Source of the DNA: Deltaproteobacteria bacterium
GTDB taxonomy: Bacteria; Myxococcota; B64-G9
DNA length: 43,046 nucleotides
Reading direction: 5' to 3'
Assembly: GCA_016935365.1 (NCBI GenBank)
Contig: JAFGRB010000112.1
Span: 1 to 43,046, forward strand
Every line of letters starts with the position of its first letter. Position 1 is the stretch's first letter. The translations under genes and the position numbers were made by a program. Below, in pieces: positions 34,536 through 43,046 of this stretch. The notes beneath the pieces were generated by a model. That model saw nothing but the letters and a program-made list of their open reading frames with translations, was not told where the DNA came from and searched no databases.

Positions 34536-37500
34536 GTGAGCTCGACGCGAACCACGTTCTGGTCGGCATGCCTGGCGCTCGTGTGCAGCTGCCCGGTCGC
34601 CCGCGCGGCCGGCTGGCAGACGGAGCGCCTGGGCGCCGACCTGGCCTCGCTCGATGCGCGGCGCACGAGCCTGCGGGCGGCGATCGACGTCTGGGAGGTC
34701 GAGCCCGTCTACGATCAGCTCGGCTCCGCGGATCGGGCTCGGATCGACGAGGCGTACCGGCGGCTCGGCAGCGACACCCGCGTACCCTTGGCGGTCCGCA
34801 GGCTGGCCATGCGCTTGCTGGCGGCGCACGCTTTTCTCTGCGGGCGCTCGGACGAGGCCGAGGAGCTGGCCGCCGGGCTGGGCTGGCTGCGCGCGTGGTG
34901 GATCATCGGCCCCTTCGACGACCAGGACCGACAGGGCTTCGATCTCGCCTACCCACCCGAGCGCGAGCTGGACCTGGCCGCGGTCCACCGCAGCAAGGAG
35001 CGCGAGCTGCGCTGGAGGCCCATCCGCTCCTCGCTCCCGGACGGCCGGATCCCGGTCCATCCGCTCGTCCATCCCGAGACGAAGGTGGTCGTCTACGCCC
35101 AGAGCGCAGTCGAGCTACCAAGCGACGCCCGCGTGCTGCTGAGCGCCGGCTGCGATGACGGCTGCAAGATCTGGCTGGATGGACGGCTGCTGCTCGCCGA
35201 TCCCGGCTCGCACGGCCTGGAGGCCGATCAGTTCCTGCTGGCGATGCGCCTGCGAGCCGGGGTCCACCGGATCCTGGTCAAGGTCGTCCAGGACGAGGGG
35301 GCGGCCGGCTTCCAGATCGGGCTCGTCGGCGACCGCGGCCAGCCCCTCGAGGGCCTGCGCGTGCTCGGCCGGGAGGAGATCGCGCGCGCCGCCCCGGGCC
35401 CGGCATTGGAGAAGGATCCCGAGCGGGTCGAGTCCCTGGCGGACGGCTTCCTGCGCTTGGCCGAGGAGAAGCCGGGCGATCCGCTCGCCCTGGCCGAGGC
35501 GGCCCGGGCGCTCTACTTCACCTCGGCCCGGGACGAGCGCGGCGAGCGCATCGAGTCCATGCTGCGCAAGGCCATCTCCCTCGCGCCAGAGGACTCGCCC
35601 GAGCTGGGCGCCAGGCTGCGGCGCTGGCTCGCCCGGGCCAGCGAGGACGAGAACCTGTCGCGCTCGGCGCTCGAGCAGGCCGTCCAGCTCCAGCCCGGCG
35701 ACCCGCGGCACCTGGCCGAGCTGGCCGCCCTGCACCACGTGCGCGGCCAGCTCAACCTGGCCCTCCACCTGCACCGGCGCGCCCTGAAGACCGCGCCCCG
35801 CTTCGGCCCGAGCGCGCTGGAGATCTGCGGGCTGCTCTCGGCGGTCGGTCTGGATGGCCAGGCCGAGTCCTGCGCCCGGGAGCAGGTCGGCGCCTGCCCC
35901 GACTGCCCCGAGGTGCTGGCAGCCAGCGCCAAGCTCTTCCGCCAGGCCGGCCGGCTCGCACGCGCCCGGGAGCTCGTCGACCGCCTGACCACCATGCAGC
36001 CGATGCACGAGCTCGGCCTGCGCATGCAGCACGAGCTGGCCTTGCAGCGCGGAGAGCTGGCCGCGGCCCTGACGTGGCTGGAGCGCCTGGCGAGGACCGA
36101 TCCCTGGCGGATCGACTGGCTCATCGAGCGCGGCGACCTGCTTCTGGCCAACGGCCGCGGCGAGGAAGCCATCCGCGCCTACCGGCAGGCCCTGGCCGTC
36201 TGTCCGGACCACCCGCGCAGCGCGGTGAAGCTCGGCCTGGCGCTGCTCGACGCGGGGCACCGGGCCGAGGCGCTGGACTCGCTCAGCCGAGCGCTGGCGC
36301 TCGCGCCCCAGGACCGGGAGCTGGAGAGGCGGGTCCAGGAGCTGCAATCCAGGCAGGAGCAGTTCTTCGACCCCTACCGCGCGGACGCCCGCCAGCTCGC
36401 GGGCTCCACCCCCGCCGCGAAGCGCGGGCAGGCCGGGGCCGAGAGGCTGCTCGAGCTGACCGTCGTCCGGCTCCACCGCAACGGGATGGCCTCCCGTTTC
36501 CGGCAGCAGATCGTGCGCATCCTCGACGAGCGCGGCGCGCAGCGGCTGCGGTCCTTCCGTGTGGAGTACGTGCCCGGCCGGCAGGAGGTGAGGGTGATCG
36601 AGAGCAGCCGCGTCCGGCCCGACGGCAGCCTGGACCGCGGCGTGCTGGTCGACGACTACTCGCTCTCCGAACCGTGGTACAACCTCTACTACGACGTCCA
36701 CGCCCGCGAGGTGACCTTCCCCGGCCTGGGGCCGGGAGACGTGGTGGAGCTGACGACCCGGATCGACGACGTCGGCGGCTCAGCGCTCCTGCCCGGCTAC
36801 TTCGGCGACCTGATCCCCTTCCAGTTCGAGGAGCCGGTCCGCGAGCTGCGCTACGTCCTGATCGCCCCCGAGAGCCTGCCGCTCGCTTTCCACTCACCTG
36901 CCCGCGCACGCCACGAGCGCCGCCAGGGCGAGACGGGCGCGGAGATCCACGAATGGATCGCCGAGCGGGTGCCGGGCGTCGAGGTGGAGGTGGCCATGCC
37001 CGGCTTCACCGAGAGCTTCGACTACCTGCACCTGTCCACCCGCCGGGACTGGCGCGATCTCTCCCGCTGGTTCTACGGCCAGATCCAGGACCAGCTCGTC
37101 CCGGACGACGAGGTGCGGGCCCGGGCCGCAGGCCTCGTCGAGGGCATCCAGGACCCCCTGGAGCGCATCCGCGCCGTGTTTCGCTTCGTGGCGGACAACA
37201 CGCGATACGTGGGCCTGGAGTTCGGCATCCACAGCTACATCCCCTACCGCTGCGGCCAGGTGCTCAGGCGCCGCTTCGGCGACTGCAAGGACAAGTCGGC
37301 CCTGCTGGTCGCGCTGTTCGCCTCGCTCGGCATCCCGGCCCGCCTGGCCCTGGTGCGCATGCATCGGCTGGGCGCGATCCCCGACGAGCCGGCGTCTCTG
37401 TCGGTCTTCAACCACGCCATCTGCTACCTGCCCGAGCAGGGGCTGTGGCTCGACGGCACGGCCACGCTGCACGATCTGGGCGACCTGCCCCCCCAGGACC

Positions 37501-38279
37501 AGGGGACGGAAGCGCTGGTGATCGGTGCGGAGGGCGGCCGCCTGGTGAAGACCCCGACGACTGGCCCCGAACGCAACCGCACCCGGTTCGATTTCCGGAT
37601 CAAGCCATCCCGGGGTGGTCCAGCGCGCGTCGAGGCGCAGCTGCACACCACCGGCATGCTGGCACCCGAGCTGCGCATCCGTTACCTGGTCAGCCAGCCC
37701 CCCGAGAAGGCCTTCGGCCGGGTCATCCGCGAGATCCTGCCCGGCGCCCAGGTCCAGGCCGTCGAGCTGCACAAGCTGCGCGAGCCCGAGCATCCGCTGG
37801 AAGCCTCCGCGCGCTTGCTCGTGCCCGGGCTGGTCCGCGCGCGCGAGGACGTGTTCGAGCTCCCCGCCCTGGGCCGGCACACCGCCTACCAGCGGTCGCT
37901 GGCGGCGTTCGAGACCCGGCGCCACGACCTGCTGCTGGGCCCTGCCTGGTCCGTCCACTGGCACGTCGAGCACGAGCCGGTCCCGGGCAGCCGACTCGAA
38001 GCCGAGCCGAGGGCGGGCGAGCTCTCCTCTCCCTTCGGCACGGCGCGGCTGGAGATCCGCCCAGACGGCCGGCAGCGGATCGTGGATGCCGAGCTGGTGC
38101 TGTCGGCCTGTCGGGTTCCGGCAGCCGCGTACCCCGAGTTCAGGGCCTTCCTGAGCCGTGCCGACCAGCTCTTCGGGCAGACGCTGCGCTACCGCGACGC
38201 CGGTGCGGGCGCCGGCAGAGGCGCGTCCGGAAACGCAGGCCATGCGGACCTGGCCGGGTCCAGGGAGGCTGCCAGGTGA
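34536..38279 (+). CDS. Exported TPR / DUF3857 / transglutaminase-like protein (intact triad)
   Basis: 1247 residues; GTG start, with the exact start uncertain. A signal peptide is followed by TPR-type helices through about residue 600 (ALHHVRGQLNLALHLHRRAL; AIRAYRQALAVCPDHP). A DUF3857-like beta domain spans about 638-820 (RFRQQIVRILDERGAQ; EPWYNLYYDVHAREVTFPGL). A transglutaminase core follows with Cys917 in RFGDCKDKSALL, His960 in SVFNHAICYL and Asp973 in LWLDGTATL, a complete catalytic triad. Such proteins may crosslink, hydrolyse or simply bind peptides at the envelope; the substrate is unknown. It overlaps the next gene by GTGA. Confidence 0.85.
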   Translation: MSSTRTTFWSACLALVCSCPVARAAGWQTERLGADLASLDARRTSLRAAIDVWEVEPVYDQLGSADRARIDEAYRRLGSDTRVPLAVRRLAMRLLAAHAFLCGRSDEAEELAAGLGWLRAWWIIGPFDDQDRQGFDLAYPPERELDLAAVHRSKERELRWRPIRSSLPDGRIPVHPLVHPETKVVVYAQSAVELPSDARVLLSAGCDDGCKIWLDGRLLLADPGSHGLEADQFLLAMRLRAGVHRILVKVVQDEGAAGFQIGLVGDRGQPLEGLRVLGREEIARAAPGPALEKDPERVESLADGFLRLAEEKPGDPLALAEAARALYFTSARDERGERIESMLRKAISLAPEDSPELGARLRRWLARASEDENLSRSALEQAVQLQPGDPRHLAELAALHHVRGQLNLALHLHRRALKTAPRFGPSALEICGLLSAVGLDGQAESCAREQVGACPDCPEVLAASAKLFRQAGRLARARELVDRLTTMQPMHELGLRMQHELALQRGELAAALTWLERLARTDPWRIDWLIERGDLLLANGRGEEAIRAYRQALAVCPDHPRSAVKLGLALLDAGHRAEALDSLSRALALAPQDRELERRVQELQSRQEQFFDPYRADARQLAGSTPAAKRGQAGAERLLELTVVRLHRNGMASRFRQQIVRILDERGAQRLRSFRVEYVPGRQEVRVIESSRVRPDGSLDRGVLVDDYSLSEPWYNLYYDVHAREVTFPGLGPGDVVELTTRIDDVGGSALLPGYFGDLIPFQFEEPVRELRYVLIAPESLPLAFHSPARARHERRQGETGAEIHEWIAERVPGVEVEVAMPGFTESFDYLHLSTRRDWRDLSRWFYGQIQDQLVPDDEVRARAAGLVEGIQDPLERIRAVFRFVADNTRYVGLEFGIHSYIPYRCGQVLRRRFGDCKDKSALLVALFASLGIPARLALVRMHRLGAIPDEPASLSVFNHAICYLPEQGLWLDGTATLHDLGDLPPQDQGTEALVIGAEGGRLVKTPTTGPERNRTRFDFRIKPSRGGPARVEAQLHTTGMLAPELRIRYLVSQPPEKAFGRVIREILPGAQVQAVELHKLREPEHPLEASARLLVPGLVRAREDVFELPALGRHTAYQRSLAAFETRRHDLLLGPAWSVHWHVEHEPVPGSRLEAEPRAGELSSPFGTARLEIRPDGRQRIVDAELVLSACRVPAAAYPEFRAFLSRADQLFGQTLRYRDAGAGAGRGASGNAGHADLAGSREAAR

Positions 38280-41200
38280 GAGCCGCACGCCTGCTCCCGT
38301 CGATTCTCGCGCTGCTCGCGAGCGGTTGCCCGCAGCACGCGCCGCGCCCGCTGGACTGCCGGCCCGATCTGACGCGGGCGCTGGAGGCGCACGCGCCCCG
38401 AGACGCGCGCGAGAGGTTGCGTCGCGCCTGGGGCCGCCTGGCAGCCGGACGGCTCGCGGACGCCCTGGACGACTTCCAGCGAGCCGCAGCCGAGCTGCCC
38501 CGCGAGGACCGACGGGCGCGCATGCTGGCCGCTCTGGGCTCGGCCAGCGTCCAGCTGGCGACGACCCGCTTCGCCGAGGCGGGCGCCGCCTTCATGCAGG
38601 CGATCGAGTGCGCGCCGGACAGCCCGGAGGCCTCGATGGCCGCGGTCCAGCTGAGCGAGGTCCTCCACCAGGTGCCGGGGGGCCACCGCCGCTACGACGA
38701 GCGGGTCCGCAAGGTCCTCCAGGCCGGCGCGCTGCCGATCCGGACCGCCCGGGCCCTGCGGGTTCTGCTGGTGGAAGGCGCCACGCGCCGCGGCAAGCCG
38801 GAGATCGCCAGGCAGGCCCTCGCCGAGCTCGGGGTGCCGCCGGTCTGGCGGCTGGCGGGCCCTTACGGCCGATGCGGGCTTCTCGACTTCGAACGCGCGT
38901 TCGCGCCCGAGAGCCGGCCGATCGAGCCCGAGTCCGGCGTGGAGACCGCGCTCGGGTGGCCCGAGGACGGTAATTTGATCGTCGAGGATCCGGACGGTCG
39001 AGAAGGACTGGTCTACGCCGAGACATTCCTGCACCTGGAGGCCGGCGCAGAGATCGTCTTCCGACTGGCCTCCACCTACCCCTGGGCGTTGCAGCTCGAC
39101 GACCAGCTGCTCATGCGGCATGCCAGCCACGTCCAGCGTCTGCCCGCGGTCAGCCGGCGGGCCGTGTCGCTGCAGCCCGGCTGGCACCGGCTGCTGCTCA
39201 AGCTCCCGCTGCGATCGGGCGGCTGCGAGCTCAGGATCGAGCTGCTCGGCGCCGGCGGCCGGGCAGCGCCGATCGCGTTCTGGGACGCGAAGCGCGAGGC
39301 GCCCCCGTACCGCACCGATGCGCTGCAAGGCAGAGAGATCGAGGATCCTCGCCAGCAGCTCGAAACGCGCGCCCGGCAAGCAGATCCGATCACGCCCTGG
39401 CTGGCCGGCGTCCTGGCCTGGGACGACGGGGACTACGCCGCCGGCAGGCGATGGCTCGCCGAGAGCATCCAGCGCGCGCCGGGCTTTGCCCTGCCGGAGT
39501 ACGTCATGGCGGTCATGCTGCTCGAGGATCCGTCGCTGCCATCCGGCATCGACGCCGTCCAGAGCCGCATGCGGCTCGAGTCTGCGCTGCGCAAGAGCCC
39601 GGGCTTTGCGCTGGCGCGCTTCCGTCTCGCCGTGCTCGACGACGCCCAGGGCCGCAAGGAGCAATCGCTGGCCAGCCTGGCCGAGCTGGAGCGCGACAAC
39701 CCGACCTGCTTCCTGTGGCCCTACTATCGCAGCCGCATCCAGACGGAGCTCGGCCAGCCGCTCGACGCCGTGCGCTCCCTGCTCGAGGCCGAGCAACGCC
39801 TGCCCGATCAGCCCGAGCTGATCTCCGCGCTCTTCGACCGGGCGCGCCAGCGCAATGCGCTGCGCCAGGCGGATCGCTGGGCCCTGCGGCTCGAGGAGAT
39901 CGGTCAGCCGGACAGCCGGCTCTGGGAACACTGGTTCGAACGCGGTCGGATCGAGCGCGCGCGGCGTCTGCTGCGGGCCGAGATCGACCAGCACCCGTCG
40001 AGCCTGAGCGCCCGCTTGGCGCTGGCCAGGCTGCTTTTGCGGACCGGCCAGGCCGGTCCAGCCGGCGAGGTCCTGGACCAGGTCCGCACGACGAGCTTCT
40101 CCGGATCGGAGGCCGCGCTGCTGCGGACCGAGCAGCTCGATCGCACGTGCCGATCGGACGAAGCCCGTGCGCTTCGAGGCCAGCTATCCGAGGCCCATCC
40201 CTGGGATCTGCGCCTGCGTCAAGCCGTGGCGGCAGACGGGGACGAGCCCTTCGTCCACATCGCCGGCGACCGCCGGCTGGACGCCTTGAAGCTCATCGAG
40301 GACTTCCGGCAGTCCGGCTTTCGGGCTTCCGGTCAGGCGGTTCTGGTGCTCGACCAGGCCTCGACCGAGGTCGCGCCGGACGGCAGCAGCCTGCAGCGGA
40401 TCCATCTGATCGCCCAGGTTCTCAACTCGGAAGGCCTGGAGCGCTGGGGAGAGATCGAGGACCTCCCCGAAGGTGCGGTCATCGAGTCGATCCGCACCAT
40501 CCAGGCAGACGGCAGCGCGCAGGAGGCGGAGCTCCACCCGGGCTCGGAGAGCATCTCGCTGCCCGGCCTGCGCGTCGGGGACTTCGCCGAGATGAGCTAC
40601 TTGCTGGGCAGACGATCGCAGAACCCGCTGGAGCGCTCGCACATCGGCGCGCGCTTCTTCTTCCGGACCGCCGAGACACCCATCTTCCGCTCCGCATACA
40701 GCCTGGCCGTGCACCGGGGCACGGCCTTGCAGGTCGAGCAGCTGGCCGGCGCGCCGGAGGCCCGCGTCGAGCGCGAAGGCCGCTTCGAGATCCACCGGTT
40801 CGAGCGCACCCGCTCGACCGCCTGGCTGGCCGAACGCCACGCGCCGCCGGTCGAGGAGTTCCTGCCCTCGGTGCGCCTGGGCTTCGGTATGCGCTGGGAG
40901 GACTTTCGCGCGCTTCTGGCCATGCGCCTGCGGGAGGCGAGCCTGCCCTCGCCCGAGCTGCGCTCGTTTGCCGATGCGTCCTACCGCGGGGCGACCGAGC
41001 GCGAGAGGCTCAGGAGCCTCTTTCGGAGCGTCTGCCGGCAGATTCACCAGCGCGGGCCGGGCGACGACTTCCTGATCCCCGCCAGCCACATCCTGGCGCT
41101 CGGCGAGGGCAACCGCACCGTCCTGCTGGCGGCGCTTCTCGAGTTGCTGGGTTACAGGCCCAGGGTGCTGCTGGCCCGCACCCAGGACGAGGCGCAGATC

Positions 41201-42067
41201 GAGCACCGCTTGCCGGTCGCCGGCGTCTACGCCCACGGCCTGATCTCGGTCGAGCTCCGCTCCGGGCAAGCGGATCCGATCTGGATGGACCCCAATGAGC
41301 GGGGCAACGCCTTCGATGTCCTCTACCCTTTCGTGCGGGGGATGCGCGCGCTCGACCTCGGCACCGAGGGTCCGTCCCCGTGGACGACCGTGCCCGATCC
41401 GGCGGACGAGCCGCGGGGCAAGCGTATCGCGCTCGACCTGCAGCTCGAGCCGGACGGCACCTTGCACGGCAGAGGCGTCGAGACGCTCACCGATGCCCAG
41501 GCGGTCAAGTACCGCGAGCTGCTCGGCACGATGAGTCCGGCGCAGCAGCAGAAGGCGCTGGAGTCCGGGCTCGGGCGATACTTCGGCGAGGCGGAGCTGA
41601 TGCGCTTCGAGCTCGGGGCGCTCAGCGATCCGGATGCGCCCCTTTCGCTGGAGTACGGCTTCAGGGCCCCTCGCTTCGCGCGGCGGACCGAGCATGAGCT
41701 GATCATCCGCCAGGGCTTCTACCCCTACCAGCTCGCGCAGGAGCTGATCAGCTCCGAGGAGCGAAGCGCCCCGCTGCTGCTGGGCGACGATACGCACACC
41801 CACACCCGCGTCCGCCTGGCGCTTCCGGACGGAGCCCGCGTCGACCCGCCGGGCCCGGTGGAGCTGATCGCCCCCGCGAGCCGCTTCGTCCAGACCTTCC
41901 AGTTCAAAGACGGCGTGCTCGAGCTGAACAAGCAGCTCGACGTCGAGGCCGGGCGCATTTCCCGCGAGGACTACCCCGCTTTCAGGGATTTCTGCCGGGA
42001 GGTGGATCGGGCGGATACGGCCGAGATCGTCATCCAGCTGGCGCCCCTCGATTTCCGAAACCGATGA
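38276..42067 (+). CDS. Lipoprotein paralogue of the TPR/transglutaminase protein, catalytic Cys missing
   Basis: 1263 residues from GTG 38276 with AGGGAGG upstream. The lipobox LASGC predicts a lipid anchor. TPR-type repeats (for example HAPRD...RLRRAWGRLAAGR; AGRRWLAESIQRAP) are followed by a DUF3857-like domain (about 700-880) and a transglutaminase-like fold. Alignment by eye to the upstream protein puts Glu944 (ALGEGNRTVLLAALL) where Cys917 stands, while His987 (YAHGLISVEL) and Asp1005 (WMDPNE) remain. It is thus probably non-catalytic and may act as an anchored partner or regulator of the intact protein made from the same mRNA. Confidence 0.83.
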   Translation: MRAARLLPSILALLASGCPQHAPRPLDCRPDLTRALEAHAPRDARERLRRAWGRLAAGRLADALDDFQRAAAELPREDRRARMLAALGSASVQLATTRFAEAGAAFMQAIECAPDSPEASMAAVQLSEVLHQVPGGHRRYDERVRKVLQAGALPIRTARALRVLLVEGATRRGKPEIARQALAELGVPPVWRLAGPYGRCGLLDFERAFAPESRPIEPESGVETALGWPEDGNLIVEDPDGREGLVYAETFLHLEAGAEIVFRLASTYPWALQLDDQLLMRHASHVQRLPAVSRRAVSLQPGWHRLLLKLPLRSGGCELRIELLGAGGRAAPIAFWDAKREAPPYRTDALQGREIEDPRQQLETRARQADPITPWLAGVLAWDDGDYAAGRRWLAESIQRAPGFALPEYVMAVMLLEDPSLPSGIDAVQSRMRLESALRKSPGFALARFRLAVLDDAQGRKEQSLASLAELERDNPTCFLWPYYRSRIQTELGQPLDAVRSLLEAEQRLPDQPELISALFDRARQRNALRQADRWALRLEEIGQPDSRLWEHWFERGRIERARRLLRAEIDQHPSSLSARLALARLLLRTGQAGPAGEVLDQVRTTSFSGSEAALLRTEQLDRTCRSDEARALRGQLSEAHPWDLRLRQAVAADGDEPFVHIAGDRRLDALKLIEDFRQSGFRASGQAVLVLDQASTEVAPDGSSLQRIHLIAQVLNSEGLERWGEIEDLPEGAVIESIRTIQADGSAQEAELHPGSESISLPGLRVGDFAEMSYLLGRRSQNPLERSHIGARFFFRTAETPIFRSAYSLAVHRGTALQVEQLAGAPEARVEREGRFEIHRFERTRSTAWLAERHAPPVEEFLPSVRLGFGMRWEDFRALLAMRLREASLPSPELRSFADASYRGATERERLRSLFRSVCRQIHQRGPGDDFLIPASHILALGEGNRTVLLAALLELLGYRPRVLLARTQDEAQIEHRLPVAGVYAHGLISVELRSGQADPIWMDPNERGNAFDVLYPFVRGMRALDLGTEGPSPWTTVPDPADEPRGKRIALDLQLEPDGTLHGRGVETLTDAQAVKYRELLGTMSPAQQQKALESGLGRYFGEAELMRFELGALSDPDAPLSLEYGFRAPRFARRTEHELIIRQGFYPYQLAQELISSEERSAPLLLGDDTHTHTRVRLALPDGARVDPPGPVELIAPASRFVQTFQFKDGVLELNKQLDVEAGRISREDYPAFRDFCREVDRADTAEIVIQLAPLDFRNR

Positions 42068-42085
42068 TCGACGCCCAGGCCTTCG

Positions 42086-42530
42086 CCCTGGGCTTTATAC
42101 TCATCTCAGAGCGCAAGGAAGGAATGGGCTTGGCACGCTCCGAGATCCGGGTTTTCGCTGCGAAGCAGCTATGGGAAACAGCCTGGGGCTTCAGCCCCAG
42201 GAAAGCGGAGAGAACATAATCATGCGTCCTGAAAGGGTGCGGCAATCTCGAGCCCTGTCCGAGACGCAGAGATGGCTGCGCCCCTCCAGGGCGCATAAAA
42301 ATCTTACCTTCTTGAACCTGGGGCTGAAGCCCCAGGCTTTATCCCCCCGCTGCTTCGCAGCGGAAACCTTGCGACGAACAAGATGTGTATACGGCTCAGG
42401 GCTGAAGCCCCAGGCTTTATCCCCCGCTGCTTCGCAGCGGAAACCTTGCGACGAACAAGATGTGTACACGGCTCAGGCCTTCGCCCTGGGCTATCTTGTT
42501 GCGCCCCTGCGGGGCTTTGCTCGATAGTGA
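42086..42530. repeat. GC palindromes (dispersed repeat family, site 3)
   Basis: The 42068-42597 gap has no gene. It contains CCTGGGGC-TT-CAGCCCCAGG (near 42182), GCGCCCCTCCAGGGCGC (near 42280), several GCCCAGGC/GCCTGGGC palindromes, CGCTGC-TTC-GCAGCG twice, and GCCCC-TGC-GGGGC near 42514. The start (GGGCTTTATAC-TCATCTCAG, CGCAAGGA, GAGATC) parallels the 27.35-kb site. Confidence 0.75.
42321..42475. repeat. Tandem duplication of a 78-bp unit
   Basis: Two head-to-tail copies, 42321-42398 and 42399-42475, are nearly identical: one C fewer in a poly-C run and one T/C change in TGTGTA(T/C)AC. Each begins GGGCTGAAGCCCCAGG and contains the CGCTGCTTCGCAGCG hairpin and CCTTGCGACGAACAAGATG. Confidence 0.85.
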
Positions 42531-42597
42531 TGGGCATTCCGCAGTCAGCAGTCATACGGAACACCGAGAGGAGCGATCAAGCCAGAATGAGAGTCCG

Positions 42598-43046
42598 TCA
42601 GTTGACGCTCAGGCTGTAGCTGTTCTCGGCTCCGCTGTAGCCGTAGACCCGGATGTAGATGTCGCCCGAAGCGGAGCTCTGGACCGTCTCCGAGTCGCCC
42701 ACGCCTTGAGACTCGCCCAGGCTGCCGCCCTGGGCATCGCTGACCGCCAGGTCCAGGTCTCCGCTCGCGTTGGTGAAGTGGATCGAGACGGTGAAGGCGC
42801 CGGACAGGCCCGAGACGCGATACCAGTCCTCGTCGCCGGCGCAGATCTTCAAGTCGGGGTAAGAGCCGGTGGAGATGCTCGACGCCTCGCCGCGAGTGTC
42901 GTTCTGCTCGAAGGTGTCGTCCGCGCAGCCGCCGCCGATGCAACCCTGCTGGGCGTCGCAGGTCATGCCGCCGCTGCACCGGCCGTCGTCCGGGACGTGG
43001 GAGCAGGTGCCGTCGGCCAGGCAGGTGTCGACGGTGCAATCGACGC
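42598..43046 (-). CDS. C-terminal part of a cysteine-rich protein with a pre-peptidase-type domain (runs off the window)
   Basis: Only the last 149 residues are visible; the frame stays open to the window edge. The visible start is a cysteine module (DCTVDTCLADGTC, SGGMTCDAQQGC) like those of the other cysteine-rich proteins here. The last 110 residues (DDTFEQNDTRGEASSI; ICAGDEDWYRVSGL; GDIYIRVYGYSGAENSYSLSVN) match the bacterial pre-peptidase C-terminal beta domain, often found at the end of secreted proteins. The full protein is probably a large surface or secreted one. Confidence 0.8.
   Translation of the reverse strand, partial: VDCTVDTCLADGTCSHVPDDGRCSGGMTCDAQQGCIGGGCADDTFEQNDTRGEASSISTGSYPDLKICAGDEDWYRVSGLSGAFTVSIHFTNASGDLDLAVSDAQGGSLGESQGVGDSETVQSSASGDIYIRVYGYSGAENSYSLSVN

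Noticed and set aside
42068..42597. Small open frames of 80-118 codons in the right-hand gap
   Set aside because: They run through the tandem palindromes in several frames and both strands and show no coding bias or ribosome sites.

Overview
The window is about 43 kb of very GC-rich DNA, with strong third-position GC in every real gene. It looks like an uncultured deltaproteobacterium in the broad sense, probably Myxococcota or a related lineage. The reasons are several very cysteine-rich secreted lipoproteins, many lipoprotein signal peptides, large TPR/transglutaminase and beta-propeller exported proteins, a gingipain-type peptidase, and recurrent extended -10 promoters of the form TGCTAGNNT. 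No tRNA, rRNA, CRISPR array or transposase is visible.

Layout. 1-3383 (minus): a ribbon-helix-helix-like protein, a cysteine-rich lipoprotein and a TPR lipoprotein. 3532-5501 (plus): a knotted-type transcarbamylase translationally coupled to a carbamate kinase. 5519-9472 (minus): a single-pass membrane protein, hypoxanthine phosphoribosyltransferase, thymidine kinase and a large lipoprotein. 10003-16540 (plus): a lipase-like lipoprotein, an ankyrin protein and a 1283-residue double-propeller protein. 16563-17380 (minus) is a broken gene interrupted by TGA codons and frameshifted. 17450-19325 (plus): a membrane-anchored YfaP-like protein and a VapBC toxin-antitoxin pair. 19329-24793 (minus): a lipoprotein with 12 cysteine repeats and a C25 (gingipain-type) peptidase.

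24908-27323 (plus) is the most interesting part: a compact RiPP-type cassette of a PqqD-like recognition protein, a radical SAM/SPASM maturase, a 65-residue Gly/Cys-rich candidate precursor peptide, and an HPr-kinase-like protein. The precursor ends in serine and has its own predicted promoter, which suggests a radical-SAM-modified and possibly phosphorylated peptide.

27546-34397 holds a full set of [NiFe]-hydrogenase maturation genes: hypA-B-F-C-D as one minus-strand operon, plus hypE split off by an oppositely oriented secreted-protein gene. No hydrogenase structural genes lie in the window. hypC-hypD is bracketed by a roughly 150-bp inverted repeat. 34536-42067 (plus) holds two giant coupled TPR/DUF3857/transglutaminase-like exported proteins, one with an intact Cys-His-Asp triad and one whose cysteine is replaced. 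A cysteine-rich protein gene runs off the right edge (minus). Three intergenic spaces (about 2.35-2.48, 27.33-27.5 and 42.07-42.53 kb) carry related short GC palindromes that look like a dispersed repeat family.

All functional calls come from reading motifs by eye; no database search was run.
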